64,000 bases of DNA from Piezodorus guildinii (Eukaryota; Arthropoda; Insecta; Hemiptera; Pentatomidae), in NCBI GenBank assembly GCA_023052935.1, contig CM041294.1:12821791-12885790 (forward strand). The letters run 5' to 3'. Within the stretch, counting starts at the first letter, position 1. The number at the start of each line of letters is the position of its first letter. This document shows positions 23,501-34,188 of this stretch, one piece after another. A model generated the notes under the pieces. It ran no database searches. It had not been told where the DNA came from and saw nothing but the letters and a program-made list of their open reading frames with translations. The position numbers and the translations under genes were made by a program.

Positions 23501-26500
23501 ACTTCCAATGGTTTGGGGAACTTGTGTGCTAGTTTATTGCTTGTAAGTAAGAAATAATCTATTTTTTTTTTCGGCTTCCATTTTGTTTATTGCGTTTTCT
23601 ATTTACTTATTTTTTTCTTTTTCAGATCTGAAGTTCAAAAAATACCAGCCAAAGGGCAGTTCTCAAATTTGCCCTTGTTCATTTTTCTAGCTTCGTTTGC
23701 TATTCTTTTTACTGCTTTATATCTCCTTTGGCCTCAGCCTGTTTTTCAGCATGTCTCTTATGGTGTTTTGGTACTGACTTCTTACGCCCTAGAAATACGA
23801 TTACTAAGAATTAGAGGATGCCAAATTTGTAAAAAATTATTTATTTTATCTACGACAATATATCTTTTTGGGTTCCTTCTATGGAATATTGATAATCTCT
23901 TCTGTACTAATTTAAGGTATTAATTATTTTATACTCATTTTTGTGCATTATTTAACTATACTATTTCTTAATTAATCTTAAGCTAATGTCCGGGATAGAT
24001 AAATGATAGAAAAATAATAGTTCAAATTTAAAGGAATAATTTAAAACGTAAAGAAATATAAGTAAGCTATTGATAAACTATGAATAATTATTTTTTTTCT
24101 TTTATATTCTTTTAGGAAGCTTCATTCAATATTTTATTTTTACTTTCACTTACTATATATTATAATATGCTTATTTTTAAAAAATTATTCTTTTAAGAAA
24201 AAATCAATTAAACAATATTTACTTAATTAAAAACTCAATTTATCTCTCAGGGTATGGTATGGGTTCTTGACAATCAGGCACACAATATTTTATATAACTT
24301 TTTTAATCATAATAATAACTTACAAAGTAACACAAACAATATGCAGGCTAACCAAGATCCCTCTTCATATTCTGCTCCACACTCTCCAAGTTCCCAGTCA
24401 AAACTGAAAAACTTGACCTTTACCTGGTAGGTACCTTTTTTACCCAATCCTACCTGCCAGGGACCTTTTTTCTTAGCATCCAAAATGGTTGCTATGTTTG
24501 TAAACAATCAACCAAATAGGAGCTGTTTTTTAAATTTAAATTGTACTTTTATCCTATAGTTAGCCTGCCTAAAACAATTATCAAATAATAAATAAATAAA
24601 TACTAAAATTATAAAAGATGTGTATATTACAATATATTAAGGGAAAGTATTGCGATCATGAAAATTTTCGAATTCCAGTTTTCAACGGAAATACACATTT
24701 GAGGGTTCCGAGTCCAAATAAACAAGCCCCGCAAAAAGGTCTGTGTGTATGGTAACTCCCGGGTGGAAACAAAAAGTCCTATGAAACTGAAATTTCATAT
24801 TTAAGACAACTATACGCCCGAGATGTTACAACAACTTTTTCATAAAAATCGGCTGACCAGAAGAGCCACTTTATACTATGTATATTGCATCTTTTAATGA
24901 TTTTCTCAAAAACGGATTTTGATTAAACTCACTATATCGATGTAAAATTTAATAGGCTTTAATATTATGTAGGTTTTATTCTGATTAAAATAGTTTGACA
25001 GGGCTTAAATGCCGATATTTTAAATTTTTTTCTTCTAAAGTACCTTTAATTTTGTTGATTCTATAAAAATAACTCTATTATTTTGTTACCACCGATGAAA
25101 AACAGGTAAATATATAATTTGAATTAATTCGATACCCAACTAATTCCAGTTTTCAACGGTAATACACGTTTTAGGGTCCCCTGAGTCCAAATAACCATGT
25201 CCCGCAAAAAGGTCTGTGTGTGATAGAATCTATCTAGCTAATTCTGGTTTCTCTCATTTTTATCTCTTACTGTATTTGAAAATTCTTTAATTAACTCTAA
25301 AAATGGAGGTATGTGAAAGTTGTGTGTTGCCCGCACCAGATTTTTAAATAAGTACTCATTAACTTTCTTCTCTTAAAAATTTATTTTTCTTCAATATTTA
25401 TCACATTGTTTTTCTACATTTTGGGGTTCTGTCCCCATTATCAAGACTAAAACAATTTTCATAGTTTAATTAGTAAAATTACTTTATTTAATCATTTATT
25501 TTTGAAAATTATCTTTATAAATTGTAGTTTAAATTGTCATTATTAATTAAAAACTTATTAACATGATTTACCTTTTATTATCACTTTCTACACATACACA
25601 CAAATTTTATTACATAGCTAGCTTACTGCTATTCGTCCTAATTTATGTCTATTGGTTCACTGTTTCTAGTATTTAAGAAGTATATTCCCGAAAAGCTCCT
25701 GGAAACGATCTAATCACTGCCCATATCTTAAAACAACTTCCTAGAAAAGCCATCCTGTTCCTCACATATATTTATAATGCCACACTCCGTACTACCTATT
25801 TTCCTGATTCCTGGAAATTATCTATCGTTAAAATGATCCCTAAACCCAAAAAAACGCTAGAACTTCCTTCTTCCTACCGTCCTATCTCTCTTTTACCTAT
25901 TATGGGTAAAATCCTGGAAAGACTCATCCTTAAACGTCTTTATCCAATCCTGGAACTTAATCACATAATCACAGACCACCAGTTTGGGTTCCGAGCATCC
26001 CATTCCACCATCCAGCAGTGCCATCACGTGGTGGATGTAGTCTCTTCTGCATTGGAGCGCAGATTGTACTGCACGGGAGTCTTCCTCGACGTGGAACAGA
26101 ATTGGAGAATTAAAATCAATTCCAATAAATCCCATCAAATTACCTTTACCCTTCGTCGTAAACCTATGACATCCTGCCCTACAGTGTCCTTTAATGATAT
26201 TCCGCTTGTCCCTGTTGAACAGATCCGTTATTTAGGCCTCCTGCTTGACAAATGTCTTACATGGAATCCGCATACAAGACTGAAAAGACAAGAGACTGCT
26301 CGCCGATTTCGGTTACTTCAACATTTACTTGACAGACGCTCTAACCTTTCTCTTTACTACAAAAGACTAATATACATGACAATCATAAGGCCTATCTGGA
26401 CTTACGGAGTTGAGCTTTGGGGCTCTACTAAACCATCAAACTCTTCCCGTATCCAATCCTTACAATCCAAAATCCTTAACGCTCCTTACTTTGTCACCAA

Positions 26501-29500
26501 CAAAATCATCCACAAAGACCTTAATGTTCCATATGTTGCTGATTTGGCCTGTACCAGGTATCACTCCTTCCATGAAAAACTCCACTCCCACTCTAATCCA
26601 CTAGTTTCTATCCTTGCTTCCACTTCAATTCCTGACAATCCGCCTAGGCGTCTGAAAAGAAGATGGCCTCGAGACCTTCTTGTGTAGATTCACTACTAGA
26701 GTGCTGCCAATGGGCAGTTTCTCTTCATGTTTTTTTTTCATGTGTATTATCATTGTAGCCTATTTACTTGATGAATGAACATTCAGTTGTAAATTTCAAT
26801 AAATGAATTAAAAAAAAAAAAAAGAAGTATATACCATGCTACAAAGTGTAAAATTATAAATAATAACTGTGAGCCAATAGACATCAATTGATCATCAACC
26901 AACAGAACCCCGAAACAAAGAAAAACAATGTGGTAGATATTGAAGAAAAAAAAAATTTTAAGAAAAGAAAGTTAAATAGTGCTTATTTAAATATGAACGA
27001 ATAATAATAATTGGTTACTTTAAACTGTATAGTGTATTTTTATGATTACAGATCGCTGAGAATGAAAATTCCTTCTGCATTTGACCCACTGACTCAACTC
27101 CATGGTTGGTGGCACTGTATGGCTGGATATGGAACATATCTGCAAGTTCTTTTTACGTAAGAAAACATATTATTTTATTTAAAAAGTATTTTTAAATTTA
27201 TCATTTTATTAATGGTACACAATGAGTTTTCTTATAAAAATTATGAAATTCTGAATATTGTGGGTAAACATTTAGAACTTATAAATTGGTTTATAATATC
27301 CTTTTGCCCAGCTGTTTACATTTCTATATTTTTCTGCCAGTTCTGTTTTATCTATTATATGAGCCGTTCAGTGCTCACATCGACTAACTCCACCTTTTGA
27401 AAAATCTTAAATTTTAGTGTCAAAGCACTTGGTATAATCATAACTTTTTGTATGTATAATAATATTCCGGGATAATAAAGATTAACACCATTAAACAGCA
27501 AATTTCTTTTGGCCACTGAATAATAAGTCATTTATTTCAGAACCCATTTCAATTAACTCCATACTGTAATGTACATGTTCCAGCTGTGCTTTAACGCATT
27601 TTTTTTTTAAACAGCCGAAGATGCTATCTCTCTCAATTTAATACCTGCAAAAATATTTGTTGACATAGCATGCAGATGCCGCCAAAAGTGCGATCAAAAT
27701 ATTCTTTCTAAAGAGAGAGGCTGCCATGAAGGCATTTTATAGTTTATATAGTCTACTTGAACAAAATATTTTCTTAAGAGGTTCTATTAAAGTTAGCGAA
27801 ATGAAAAGAAGGATTTTTTTTTTTTTTTTTAAAAACCTTTAGAAGAATCCATCATTAACAAAAGAGTTACCATGACAGGGTTTCCAGTAAGTTGGCTTAA
27901 AATACGCTGGATAAAGTTAGAAAGATCCAAACCCCATCTAATAAAATTCAAATGTGACTATAATGAAGATACAGAATTTGAAGCCATTAATATAAGAAAA
28001 TCTGTAGTAGGTAGACCGCTAGTTTAAAAAATATAGATCAGCCTTTATTATATCCTGAAGGTAAAACTGTGACAAGGGGAAAACGAAAAGACATGATGGA
28101 CCTGCTAAAATTCATTCCTTCTGTTAAACATAAGGGGTACTCACTATGTTTGCTATAGCATGCTATTTGTGCTATTGTGCTATTCATGCTATAGCAAACG
28201 TAGTGAGTACCCCTATAATTACTATAAAAACTTAACAACAAATCTTCACATACATATGATGAAGAAGACATTATTTATAATATTGCTGATGAATTAATCA
28301 CAAATAATCTATTATAACAGATTGTTAATATTAATTTTTATGGAAAAGCTGAAATACGAACATATATAAGAACTAACTTTTTATGTAAAAAAAAACTTAA
28401 AAATTTAAATACTGAATTTAACTTTATAAAACCTTTGAAGTGCTACCACTGGGTAGATTCTTCTCACGCCTATCATGTCCATATCTCACTGTTCACATTT
28501 ACTTAATGTATTTTTTGTGTTAATACAGTTGTAAATATCTCTATAATAAATAAATAATAAACTTTATTATTTTTTTCAGTTGCCAAATCGATTAACTTTT
28601 CTTTTTTATTAACTTTATATACCGTTACATGAAAGCTATATATTTATTTATGCTGTCTACATTATATATTTAAATTTATATTATGACATGAATTTTAAAA
28701 AACAATATACATTTCTTCATCGCATTTCTCCACTTTTTGTTTTTTTGAGTTAGTCGGTGTGGGTGAATCAAATATATAAACGAGATTTTTTGTCCTGGAA
28801 GCCCAATGAATGTGCAGGATCGTTCCCGTGTTTAGAGGTGTTGGGTAGAAATGCCAGGAGTGGGGGAAGCAGGCGGGCGCATGCCCTCGAACTCACCAGT
28901 TATTATCATCAAATTTCTTGCTGCTGATGGTGTAAAACCGGCTGAAATCTTGAGAAGTTTGACTGTACAGTTCGGGGAAGAGATACTTTCTCGTGCCAGA
29001 GTGTTTGCATAGCATAAACAGTTTGTGGAGGGTCGTGATCGTGTTCAGAATGAATGCCATAACCGCAGACCCCGCTCCATCATCACAGCAGACAACATCA
29101 GCCGTGTTCGACAGCTTATTGAAGGTGACAGACGTCTAACCACCTGTGCCATTCCAAGTGAGGTTGGGATAAGCTATGGAAGCACTTTTTCCATACTCAC
29201 AGAGGAGCTAGTTTTTCGCTTTTAAAGCTAGGGTTTCGTAAGGTTTGTGCCAGATGGGTTCCTCAACCTCTCACAGCTGAGCAGAAGCTAAACCGTTTGC
29301 TGGTCTATGAAGGTCTTCTTGCAAGATGTCAGACTGAGGGAGCGTCATTTCTCACTCACATTATCACCTGTGATGAAACTTGGGTGCACCATTACACCCC
29401 TGAATAAAAACAAGTGAGTATGGAGTGGAGACTGAAAAGGGAAGTGATTCTCCTTCAGGACAATGCTCCCCCGCATACTGCGGCCCTGACGAGAGAAAAA

Positions 29501-30020
29501 TTGGAGCAACTGGGCTGGGAGACACTGGAACACCTTCCCTACAGTCCAGACTTATCACCATGTGACTTTCACCTGTTTGGCCCACTCAAGGAAGCTTTGG
29601 AAGGTCAGAGATTTGTCAGTGACAATGAGGTTGAAGCCTACATGCTCAATTGGCTGAAGACACAACCTACTTCGTTCTATGAGCACGGGATTGGAAAATT
29701 ACCTATGCGCTGGAAAAAATGTATTTCCAAATCAGGAGACTATGTAGAAAAATGAGGTGTACTTTTCTTAGTGTTCAAAGTAAAAATTAAAAAATAAGTC
29801 TTGTTTATATTTGATTCACCCACGTAGTTCATAGTCTACCTAATAGATGCCTGCCTACTAATCATCGTGTAATGCTTCTCTAATATATATATATTTTTTT
29901 TTTTTCAGAATCCATGCTTCCTATGATTTCAGGCATGAAAAACGACAAAAGAATCTTGAATTGCTGCCATGCCACTTTGGTTTTGGGTTGCGATGGTTCC
30001 AGAAAGCCAATCACTTTTGA
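17496..30020 (+). CDS. ACER3: Alkaline ceramidase (ACER3-type), complete, 6 coding exons
   Basis: Coding exons are 17496-17592, 17772-17882, 23437-23542, 23626-23916, 27052-27156 and 29909-30020. Together they make 822 nt, or 273 residues plus stop, close to the usual ~265-275 residues of the family. All five introns are GT-AG and the frame carries through every junction. Family knowledge: alkaline ceramidases are seven-helix ER/Golgi membrane hydrolases that split ceramides into sphingosine and fatty acid; the Drosophila relative is brainwashing. Visible residues match the known sites: Ca-binding D17, W18, E20, N22 and E31 in IDWCEENY...IAE; catalytic/Zn-binding S75, H79 and D90 in GSWAFHM...DE; and H219/H223 in LHGWWH. 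The start is the ATG at 17496, giving [10 protein letters not shown], which lines up with the N-terminus of ACER3 proteins. The gene looks intact despite about 11 kb of transposon-filled introns. Assignment to the family is very secure; ACER3 rather than another paralogue name rests on overall similarity. Confidence 0.95.
17772..17882 (+). CDS. ACER3: Alkaline ceramidase exon 2
   Basis: Encodes residues 33-69, starting [19 protein letters not shown], the conserved first-helix region of the family. The acceptor is TTTCTAG before 17772 and the donor GTAAGT at 17883. The phase (1) matches exons 1 and 3. Confidence 0.93.
17883..20285. other. Ceramidase intron 2, 5' part, AT-rich
   Basis: No coding or repeat signal recognised apart from short T and A runs. 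Confidence 0.5.
20286..21018 (+). repeat. Rep-A copy 7 (in ceramidase intron 2)
   Basis: TACTTTCACTTACAAATATATGAAATATATAG at the start (the palindrome has a longer loop) to GCGAGCACCAGA. The TG-to-middle part is deleted. T runs on both sides. Confidence 0.85.
21945..22160 (-). repeat. tRNA-derived SINE (family S3)
   Basis: On the minus strand: GGGATAGCTGAGTAGGTGCT (A-box-like), AAGTTCGAGTCTCGGG (B-box-like), then a GC-rich body (CATCCCCCGGGCCCAAGAGAG) and an A-rich tail (T runs on + at about 21940-21965). Confidence 0.68.
22477..23270 (-). pseudogene. Defective mariner transposon with terminal inverted repeats (intron 2)
   Basis: Terminal inverted repeats GGGTTGTGTCACATGAAATGTCCGTTTTCA (left) and AAAACGGACATTTCATGTGAAACAACCC (right). 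On the minus strand the N-terminal helix-turn-helix part of a mariner transposase reads [40 protein letters not shown], then [20 protein letters not shown]. The catalytic D,D34D region is mostly missing through an internal deletion; only a tail remnant near the left end is left. Same family as 57167-57987. Confidence 0.88.
23437..23542 (+). CDS. ACER3: Alkaline ceramidase exon 3 (catalytic Ser/His/Asp)
   Basis: Encodes [18 protein letters not shown] and what follows, carrying S75, H79 and D90, which correspond to the catalytic Ser, first zinc His and Asp of ACER3. The acceptor is TTTCAG and the donor GTAAGT. The 5.55-kb intron before it holds a Rep-A copy, a SINE and a mariner remnant. Confidence 0.94.
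23626..23916 (+). CDS. ACER3: Alkaline ceramidase exon 4 (central membrane helices)
   Basis: Encodes about 97 residues with four hydrophobic stretches, ending in [13 protein letters not shown]. The FWN(I/L)D segment is a family signature. Only 83 bp separate it from exon 3. The acceptor is TTTTTCAG and the donor AG|GTATTA, weaker than the others but in the right phase. Confidence 0.93.
24140..24638. other. Insertion splitting the Rep-A palindrome
   Basis: Rep-A begins at 24140 (TACTTTCACTTACTATATAT), but the rest of the palindrome (ATATTAAGGGAAAGTATTGCG) only resumes at about 24639. The ~470-bp insert between is AT-rich with a GC-richer centre (24350-24480) and an A-rich right end (AAATAATAAATAAATAAATA), so a retroposed sequence is likely. 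Family not recognised. Confidence 0.5.
24639..25338 (+). repeat. Rep-A copy 8, rearranged
   Basis: Carries the Rep-A body up to AATTCGATACCCAACTAA, then jumps back to a second copy of the 5' block (TTCCAGTTTTCAACGGTAAT...GGTCTGTGTGTG, about 25141-25225), then the normal 3' end (GCCCGCACCAGA). This is either recombination between two copies or a tandem copy with deletion. Confidence 0.8.
25343..26985. mobile_element. Inverted-repeat element in intron 4, split by a LINE
   Basis: The left arm 25343-25445 (TTAACTTTCTTCTCTTAAAA...CACATTGTTTTTCTACATTT, GGGGTTCTGTCCCCATTATCAAG) is mirrored by the right arm 26880-26985 (...CAGAACCCCGAAAC, AAAACAATGTGGTAGATATT). The same structure without the LINE is seen at 31128-31440 and 42745-43015. 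The CCCCGAAAC motif ties it to the hammerhead-like group. Confidence 0.7.
25686..26821 (+). pseudogene. Jockey-like LINE ORF2 fragment with internal RT deletion and 11-bp target duplication (family A)
   Basis: Open from about 25833 to 26687 and preceded by [20 protein letters not shown]. Reads [20 protein letters not shown] and [20 protein letters not shown]. At [15 protein letters not shown] the central palm, including the YADD box, is missing, yet the frame is kept. Then ...[13 protein letters not shown] stop and poly(A). Flanking direct repeats AAGAAGTATAT (25675-25685 and 26822-26832) mark the insertion. It lacks reverse transcriptase activity as it stands. Confidence 0.9.
27052..27156 (+). 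CDS. ACER3: Alkaline ceramidase exon 5 (zinc His pair)
   Basis: Encodes residues 202-236 including [15 protein letters not shown]219 and H223 match the two downstream zinc ligands of the family. The acceptor is ATTACAG and the donor AC|GTAAGA. Confidence 0.94.
27872..28317 (+). pseudogene. Transposon-type ORF remnant, interrupted by a MITE (intron 5)
   Basis: Reads [20 protein letters not shown]..., [12 protein letters not shown] stop; after a frameshift [20 protein letters not shown] and [12 protein letters not shown]; then the MITE at 28133-28214; then NYYKNLT and, after another shift, [20 protein letters not shown] stop. The VSWL.I.W......P, GKR.DM.DLL..IP..H...Y arrangement resembles proteins of repeated insect transposable elements. 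Superfamily not recognised; clearly dead. Confidence 0.6.
28133..28214. mobile_element. Palindromic MITE, copy 2 (82 bp, ATA target duplication)
   Basis: AGGGGTACTCACTATGTTTG...CAAACGTAGTGAGTACCCCT, flanked by ATA (28130-28132 and 28215-28217). Removing the element plus one ATA restores SVKH|NYYKNL in the host pseudogene, so the 3-bp duplication is supported by the reading frame. Deletion derivative of the 4917-5063 element. Confidence 0.9.
28428..28559 (+). mobile_element. LINE family A 3' UTR fragment with target duplication
   Basis: Contains GTGCTACCACTGGGTAGATT as at position ~213 and ends (AATA)n. Flanked by AACTTTAT (28420-28427 and 28560-28567). A severely 5'-truncated insertion. Confidence 0.82.
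28756..29826 (+). pseudogene. Defective mariner-family transposon (intron 5)
   Basis: Terminal inverted repeats GTGGGTGAATCAAATATATA (left) and ATATTTGATTCACCCAC (right). Degenerate transposase: [20 protein letters not shown]..., [20 protein letters not shown], then [14 protein letters not shown] (first catalytic D), [16 protein letters not shown] (second D) and [13 protein letters not shown] (third D, 34-residue spacing type). Stops at 29010 and 29223, plus a deletion after the first D. 29414-29755 is the intact C-terminal part. Different family from 22477-23270. Confidence 0.88.
29909..30020 (+). CDS. ACER3: Alkaline ceramidase exon 6 (C-terminus and stop)
   Basis: Encodes [20 protein letters not shown] to FQKANHF and TGA at 30018-30020. 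The acceptor is TTTTTTTTTTCAG. The basic, soluble tail is typical of the family. It starts only ~80 bp after the right end of a defective mariner in intron 5. A candidate AATAAA lies near 30360. Confidence 0.88.
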
Positions 30021-31120
30021 TACAAAATATCCTTGCCTTTTTGGGGTTAGATCTGTATTACTTACACGTGGTTTAAAATTTTGCTCTTGTACGTTTGCGA
30101 GGCTTCCATGTGTTGTTATTTGATGCTGTTCTATTATCATCTTACACCGGGGTCTGCCGTATATGCAATGTGATTAGTCACGGTTTAGATTAGAGTGCCT
30201 TTTTTAGTGTACCTCATTAACCAAAGATAATCATATTTTTTTGGTGATAGATTACCTGTTATGGCTGTTAGCCTTAATTAAAAAATCATAGATTATATAT
30301 GATATATTTAATTTTTTTGAAGCTGGGGCTGGATTGTTTTTGAAATATTAATTGATTTTAATAAATTTTTAAGAATATCCGAATGTAGACTATCAAATAG
30401 TTTACAAGAACCCATCGGTCTGTCAATGGAAATTGTTCTGTTATTTAAAGTTTATTATTTTATTTAAAAATATTTATGTAATTATTTAAGTGAAAAGTTG
30501 TTAAGACTTTATTAAGATTAGGTTTGTACTCAAGAACAATGAAATCGATTGTTCAGCACTGCTGAGTTTGCATTGGAATCTTTTTATATTTAATGTTGTT
30601 TGAAAGCATTAAAAAAATCTTTACAAGGACTAGATTATGACTTCTCGTTATATATCATTATTCTATAATGATTCATTTTAAAAATTAATCAAAAATTTTG
30701 ATTGTTTATAATTGATTGTGCGTTGTTGCAATATTTAATGTAATTATTAAAATAATAATATCTTAATGACATAATTATTAAAATGCTAATATTTTAATAA
30801 CATTATTATTAAAATAATAATTAATTTAAAAATGTATTTCTTATATTGTAGAACAATATAATTTACGTATATATTTCTATAAGGAAGGGCCAATTATAAA
30901 ATAATTATGATTTATAATGAACCATATATATCTTGTATGGTATATAGAACTTATTTCATATAAATATTAACAAAAGTGATAGTTGTAGGTCTATTTAAAA
31001 TAATTTAATTTATTTTTAACCTAGCAGTGGGAATGTTGGTTCTTTCGTGCCCCAGGACATATGATAACTTTCTTTTCTTTTCTTTTTTAATTTTTTTTTT
31101 TGAAAGTTTTCTTAACATAA
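30021..31120. other. Downstream of ceramidase: probable 3' UTR and AT-rich spacer
   Basis: No open frame or repeat recognised. AATAAA-type signals occur (for example near 30360), but the true cleavage site cannot be set from sequence alone. Confidence 0.45.
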
Positions 31121-31127
31121 ACATTTA

Positions 31128-31440
31128 AAAGAGCACACGCTGCCTTCCATTCCTCACCCAATCACTTTATTTTATAAGCTTTTTATCAGTTTTCCATATT
31201 TTCGTTTTCCCATTTTCAAGACTTATTCCTTTCCCATTATATAATTACTATATCAGATTTCACCCTTCATTCCATCTCATAGCACACTGCTACTTGTCCA
31301 TATTGGTGTTTATTGGCTCACTGTGAAAATGGGGAAACAGCCCCGAAACGTCGACAAATATGAAAAACTGATAAAAAGCTTATGAAATAAAGTGATTGGG
31401 TGAGGAATGGAAGGCAGTGTGTGCTCTTTTAAATGTTTAT
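31128..31440. mobile_element. Inverted-repeat element with GCCCCGAAACGTCGAC core
   Basis: Left arm GAGCACACGCTGCCTTCCAT...CAATCACTTTATTTTATAAG; right arm CTTATGAAATAAAGTGATTG...ATGGAAGGCAGTGTGTGCTC. The core near 31325-31360 is AAAATGGGGAAACAGCCCCG followed by AAACGTCGAC. Same build as 42745-43015 and 25343-26985. Confidence 0.8.
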
Positions 31441-32585
31441 GATAACTTTCATTACACAGCAAAACTATTTCCATACTTATCCATCCAGGGCATAATAACC
31501 TAGCAGTTGATTGTCCAGAAGAAAAAAAAAAAAAAAAAATAATCTTATCCATCCATCCACCTGAAAACTAAAACCTACAGCTGATATTCTTTGGTTTAGG
31601 GTTTTATAGGAAAAGTGGTGTTTTATTTCTCCCAAAAAAAGCTGTTGATGGATTGGTAAGACCTCATACCTGCTAATTTGATTTTTTGTTCTTTTTTTTT
31701 TTTTTTTTTTGCTAACCCACTTTGAAACATTATAACTGGGATTTGTCTACATATTTTTTTTTTTTTTTTTTTTACTAAAAAGTGTTTTAGATATTCTCTA
31801 ATTATTGATAGGTCCATTAAAAACAATGTTCTTTTTAACGTCAGAATCTGACTCAACCCCACTGCCAAGGTAAAGCAATAAATAATTTTTTGAACACAAT
31901 CTCCATTATTTTTCAAGACCTGTATAGTTCTATATTAAAACATTTCAGCCACAATTTATATCTAATTAATTCAATTTAGTTGCACTAATTTATAACTTGC
32001 TTGTAATATTTATGTTTAAATTTTTCTAAAACTTAATTGGTAAAAATATTTGATTTTATAACATTTTTATACTCTTAAAATATAAGAGAATACCTTAGTG
32101 CTTATTTAGTTCTAAATGAGGCAGACCTTTGCATGCCTTCAATATAAAAATGTCTTTTGGCAATAATTTCAATAAGCTCGACAATTTAATGATTGTAAAA
32201 TGCATGCTTGATATTAATTTTGTTGTATAAGTATTTTAATTAAAATGATCTTTTTTTGGAATGAATAGACTCCAATATAATTGCACAAAAAAAGTAATTT
32301 TAATTGCATATCATTTGTATTTACTAAATGGCAATCTAAAATTAATGCAAATTTTACCTTTCTTGTAAACTATGGCATGCGTCTAATAGAAGGCAATGCC
32401 AATTCACCTGAGATACATTAAATTATTGTCAGCCATATTTTGTTAATACGTTTGGCCATTAAACTTTATTATCAATAAGTATGTATTTGAATAACCAGGG
32501 ACTTAATTTCATCGATTATTTTTAATTATATATATTTTTTATAGTAATAATTATTATTATATACACAGTTGAACTACTATATATT
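31441..32585. other. AT-rich spacer
   Basis: A/T homopolymer runs at 31519-31537, 31689-31710 and 31747-31772. Nothing else recognised. Confidence 0.5.
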
Positions 32586-32587
32586 GA

Positions 32588-32787
32588 GTAAAAAATCCTT
32601 AGTTACGCCGTCCTTCGGAGGGGACGTTAAAAGGTGGTCCCGAGCCTGTGCGATGTCAGGTACTCGTTAAAGATCCCTATCCTAATAAAACCTGGATAGG
32701 CAAAATTTAGGACTCCCACTGTAGCATCGTCCGATTAGCCATAGTTGCATAAAAGTGACGTTAAACGAATAAACAAACAAAATACTG
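32588..32787 (+). repeat. SINE S1, 5'-truncated
   Basis: Body AATCCTTAGTTACGCCGTCC, AAAGGTGGTCCCGAGCCTGT and GATCCCTATCCTAATAAAAC; tail CGTCCGATTAGCC...GTGACGTTAAACGAATAAAC, ending (AAAC)n-like. The tRNA-like head is missing. The tail also occurs in inverted form at 38005-38050. Confidence 0.8.
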
Positions 32788-32789
32788 TA

Positions 32790-34185
32790 TATTATCAAGC
32801 TTTTTAGAAAATTATTTACTTGGAACTAATTTACAAAAACTAAATTGATAAAATTTTTGTCATTTTTAATTGTTGATATGTTTCACTATTATTTAATTTT
32901 AGTATTTCATACACATTTAATTTTAAAAGATGTGGTAATATTACTTGAACTACCTATAATTTACAAAAAGCTTTTTTGATTAAATTACGCACTTAAAAAA
33001 AAAAGTGTATATATATATATACATAAATGTTTAGCAGACATATAGGATTTTTTATTAATAGAAGTTGGGGATATATATATAAGTTCATTTCTGTGTATAT
33101 AAATGTGTTTTTGTAATTGTGGATTTTTTATGTGATAATTGTTTGTTTATGAACCTTAATCTAGTCTTCTACTTATGGCTTAGTTGTGCCATTTTGTTTC
33201 CAGTTAATTCCATTCTAGGTTAATATGAAACAATGACATTCTTCTTTTTATATATTATCTGGTTACTCAAAATAAACTGACCTTTAATTACCTGTGAAAA
33301 ATCTATATTTTATCAAATATGAATCAAGATTCTACTGTCAATTATTACTAATGAATTTAAAAATGAATAATTCTCCATTTTTTTTTTCCATGATAATTGT
33401 TTATAAAAAATATTATTGCTCACTCTGTCATACGATTTGTTTTCTCATTCAATTTCTGTATTAAAATTGTGTTCCCCTATTAAAATAATTCCTTTGACTT
33501 CCAATTGTTAATTTTAGTTTAAAAGTAGGTATTCCATGATATTTGATTGGGTTGTTGAGACTTTTTTTTGCTTTAGTGTATATATTTAAGTATTGTGTAT
33601 TTCCAATAAATGATACGCTTAATATAATTTTATGACAAATCATTTGCATACATATCAAATATCATTGTTAGAGTTAAATTGTTTATGAGCGGATAGTTAA
33701 TTTGTGTTCTTATAGAACTTAAAATATTTGTTACAATTCTGTGATTTATAATTGTTTTTCTTGTATTTATATTATGTTGGCATGAAAGAAAAATAATATA
33801 TGAAAAGATAAAAGCTCATTATTAAATATTTTAATTGGTACTTATACTCTTTTGTATTCTAAATGTAAAAGAAACTTTTATACTGTTGTGTCTATATTGT
33901 TAAATTATTTTGTATTTTATTACAGCCCATTGTTAATTTAATAAATTATTTAAAATGTCATAGTTTCTGTTTTGATTCCCTATTATATGTCTTAATATTA
34001 ATTATTATCATATTTTGAAAATAAACTGTCTCATATCTAAATTATAGCATCTGTTTCTATGAAAATTGTATTGACTTTAGTTATTTTTTCCGTACCATAC
34101 AGACTTCACTAATGTTTATTATTTTTTTTATCTAGCGACAATTTTTATCTCTTATAGATTTATTTTTGTTTATTCACTTCCCTAT
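32790..34185. other. AT-rich spacer
   Basis: No supported feature. Confidence 0.5.
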
Positions 34186-34188
34186 TTT

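Noticed and set aside
29345..29585. Minus-strand frames
   Set aside because: Shadows of the mariner transposase C-terminal frame 29414-29755.
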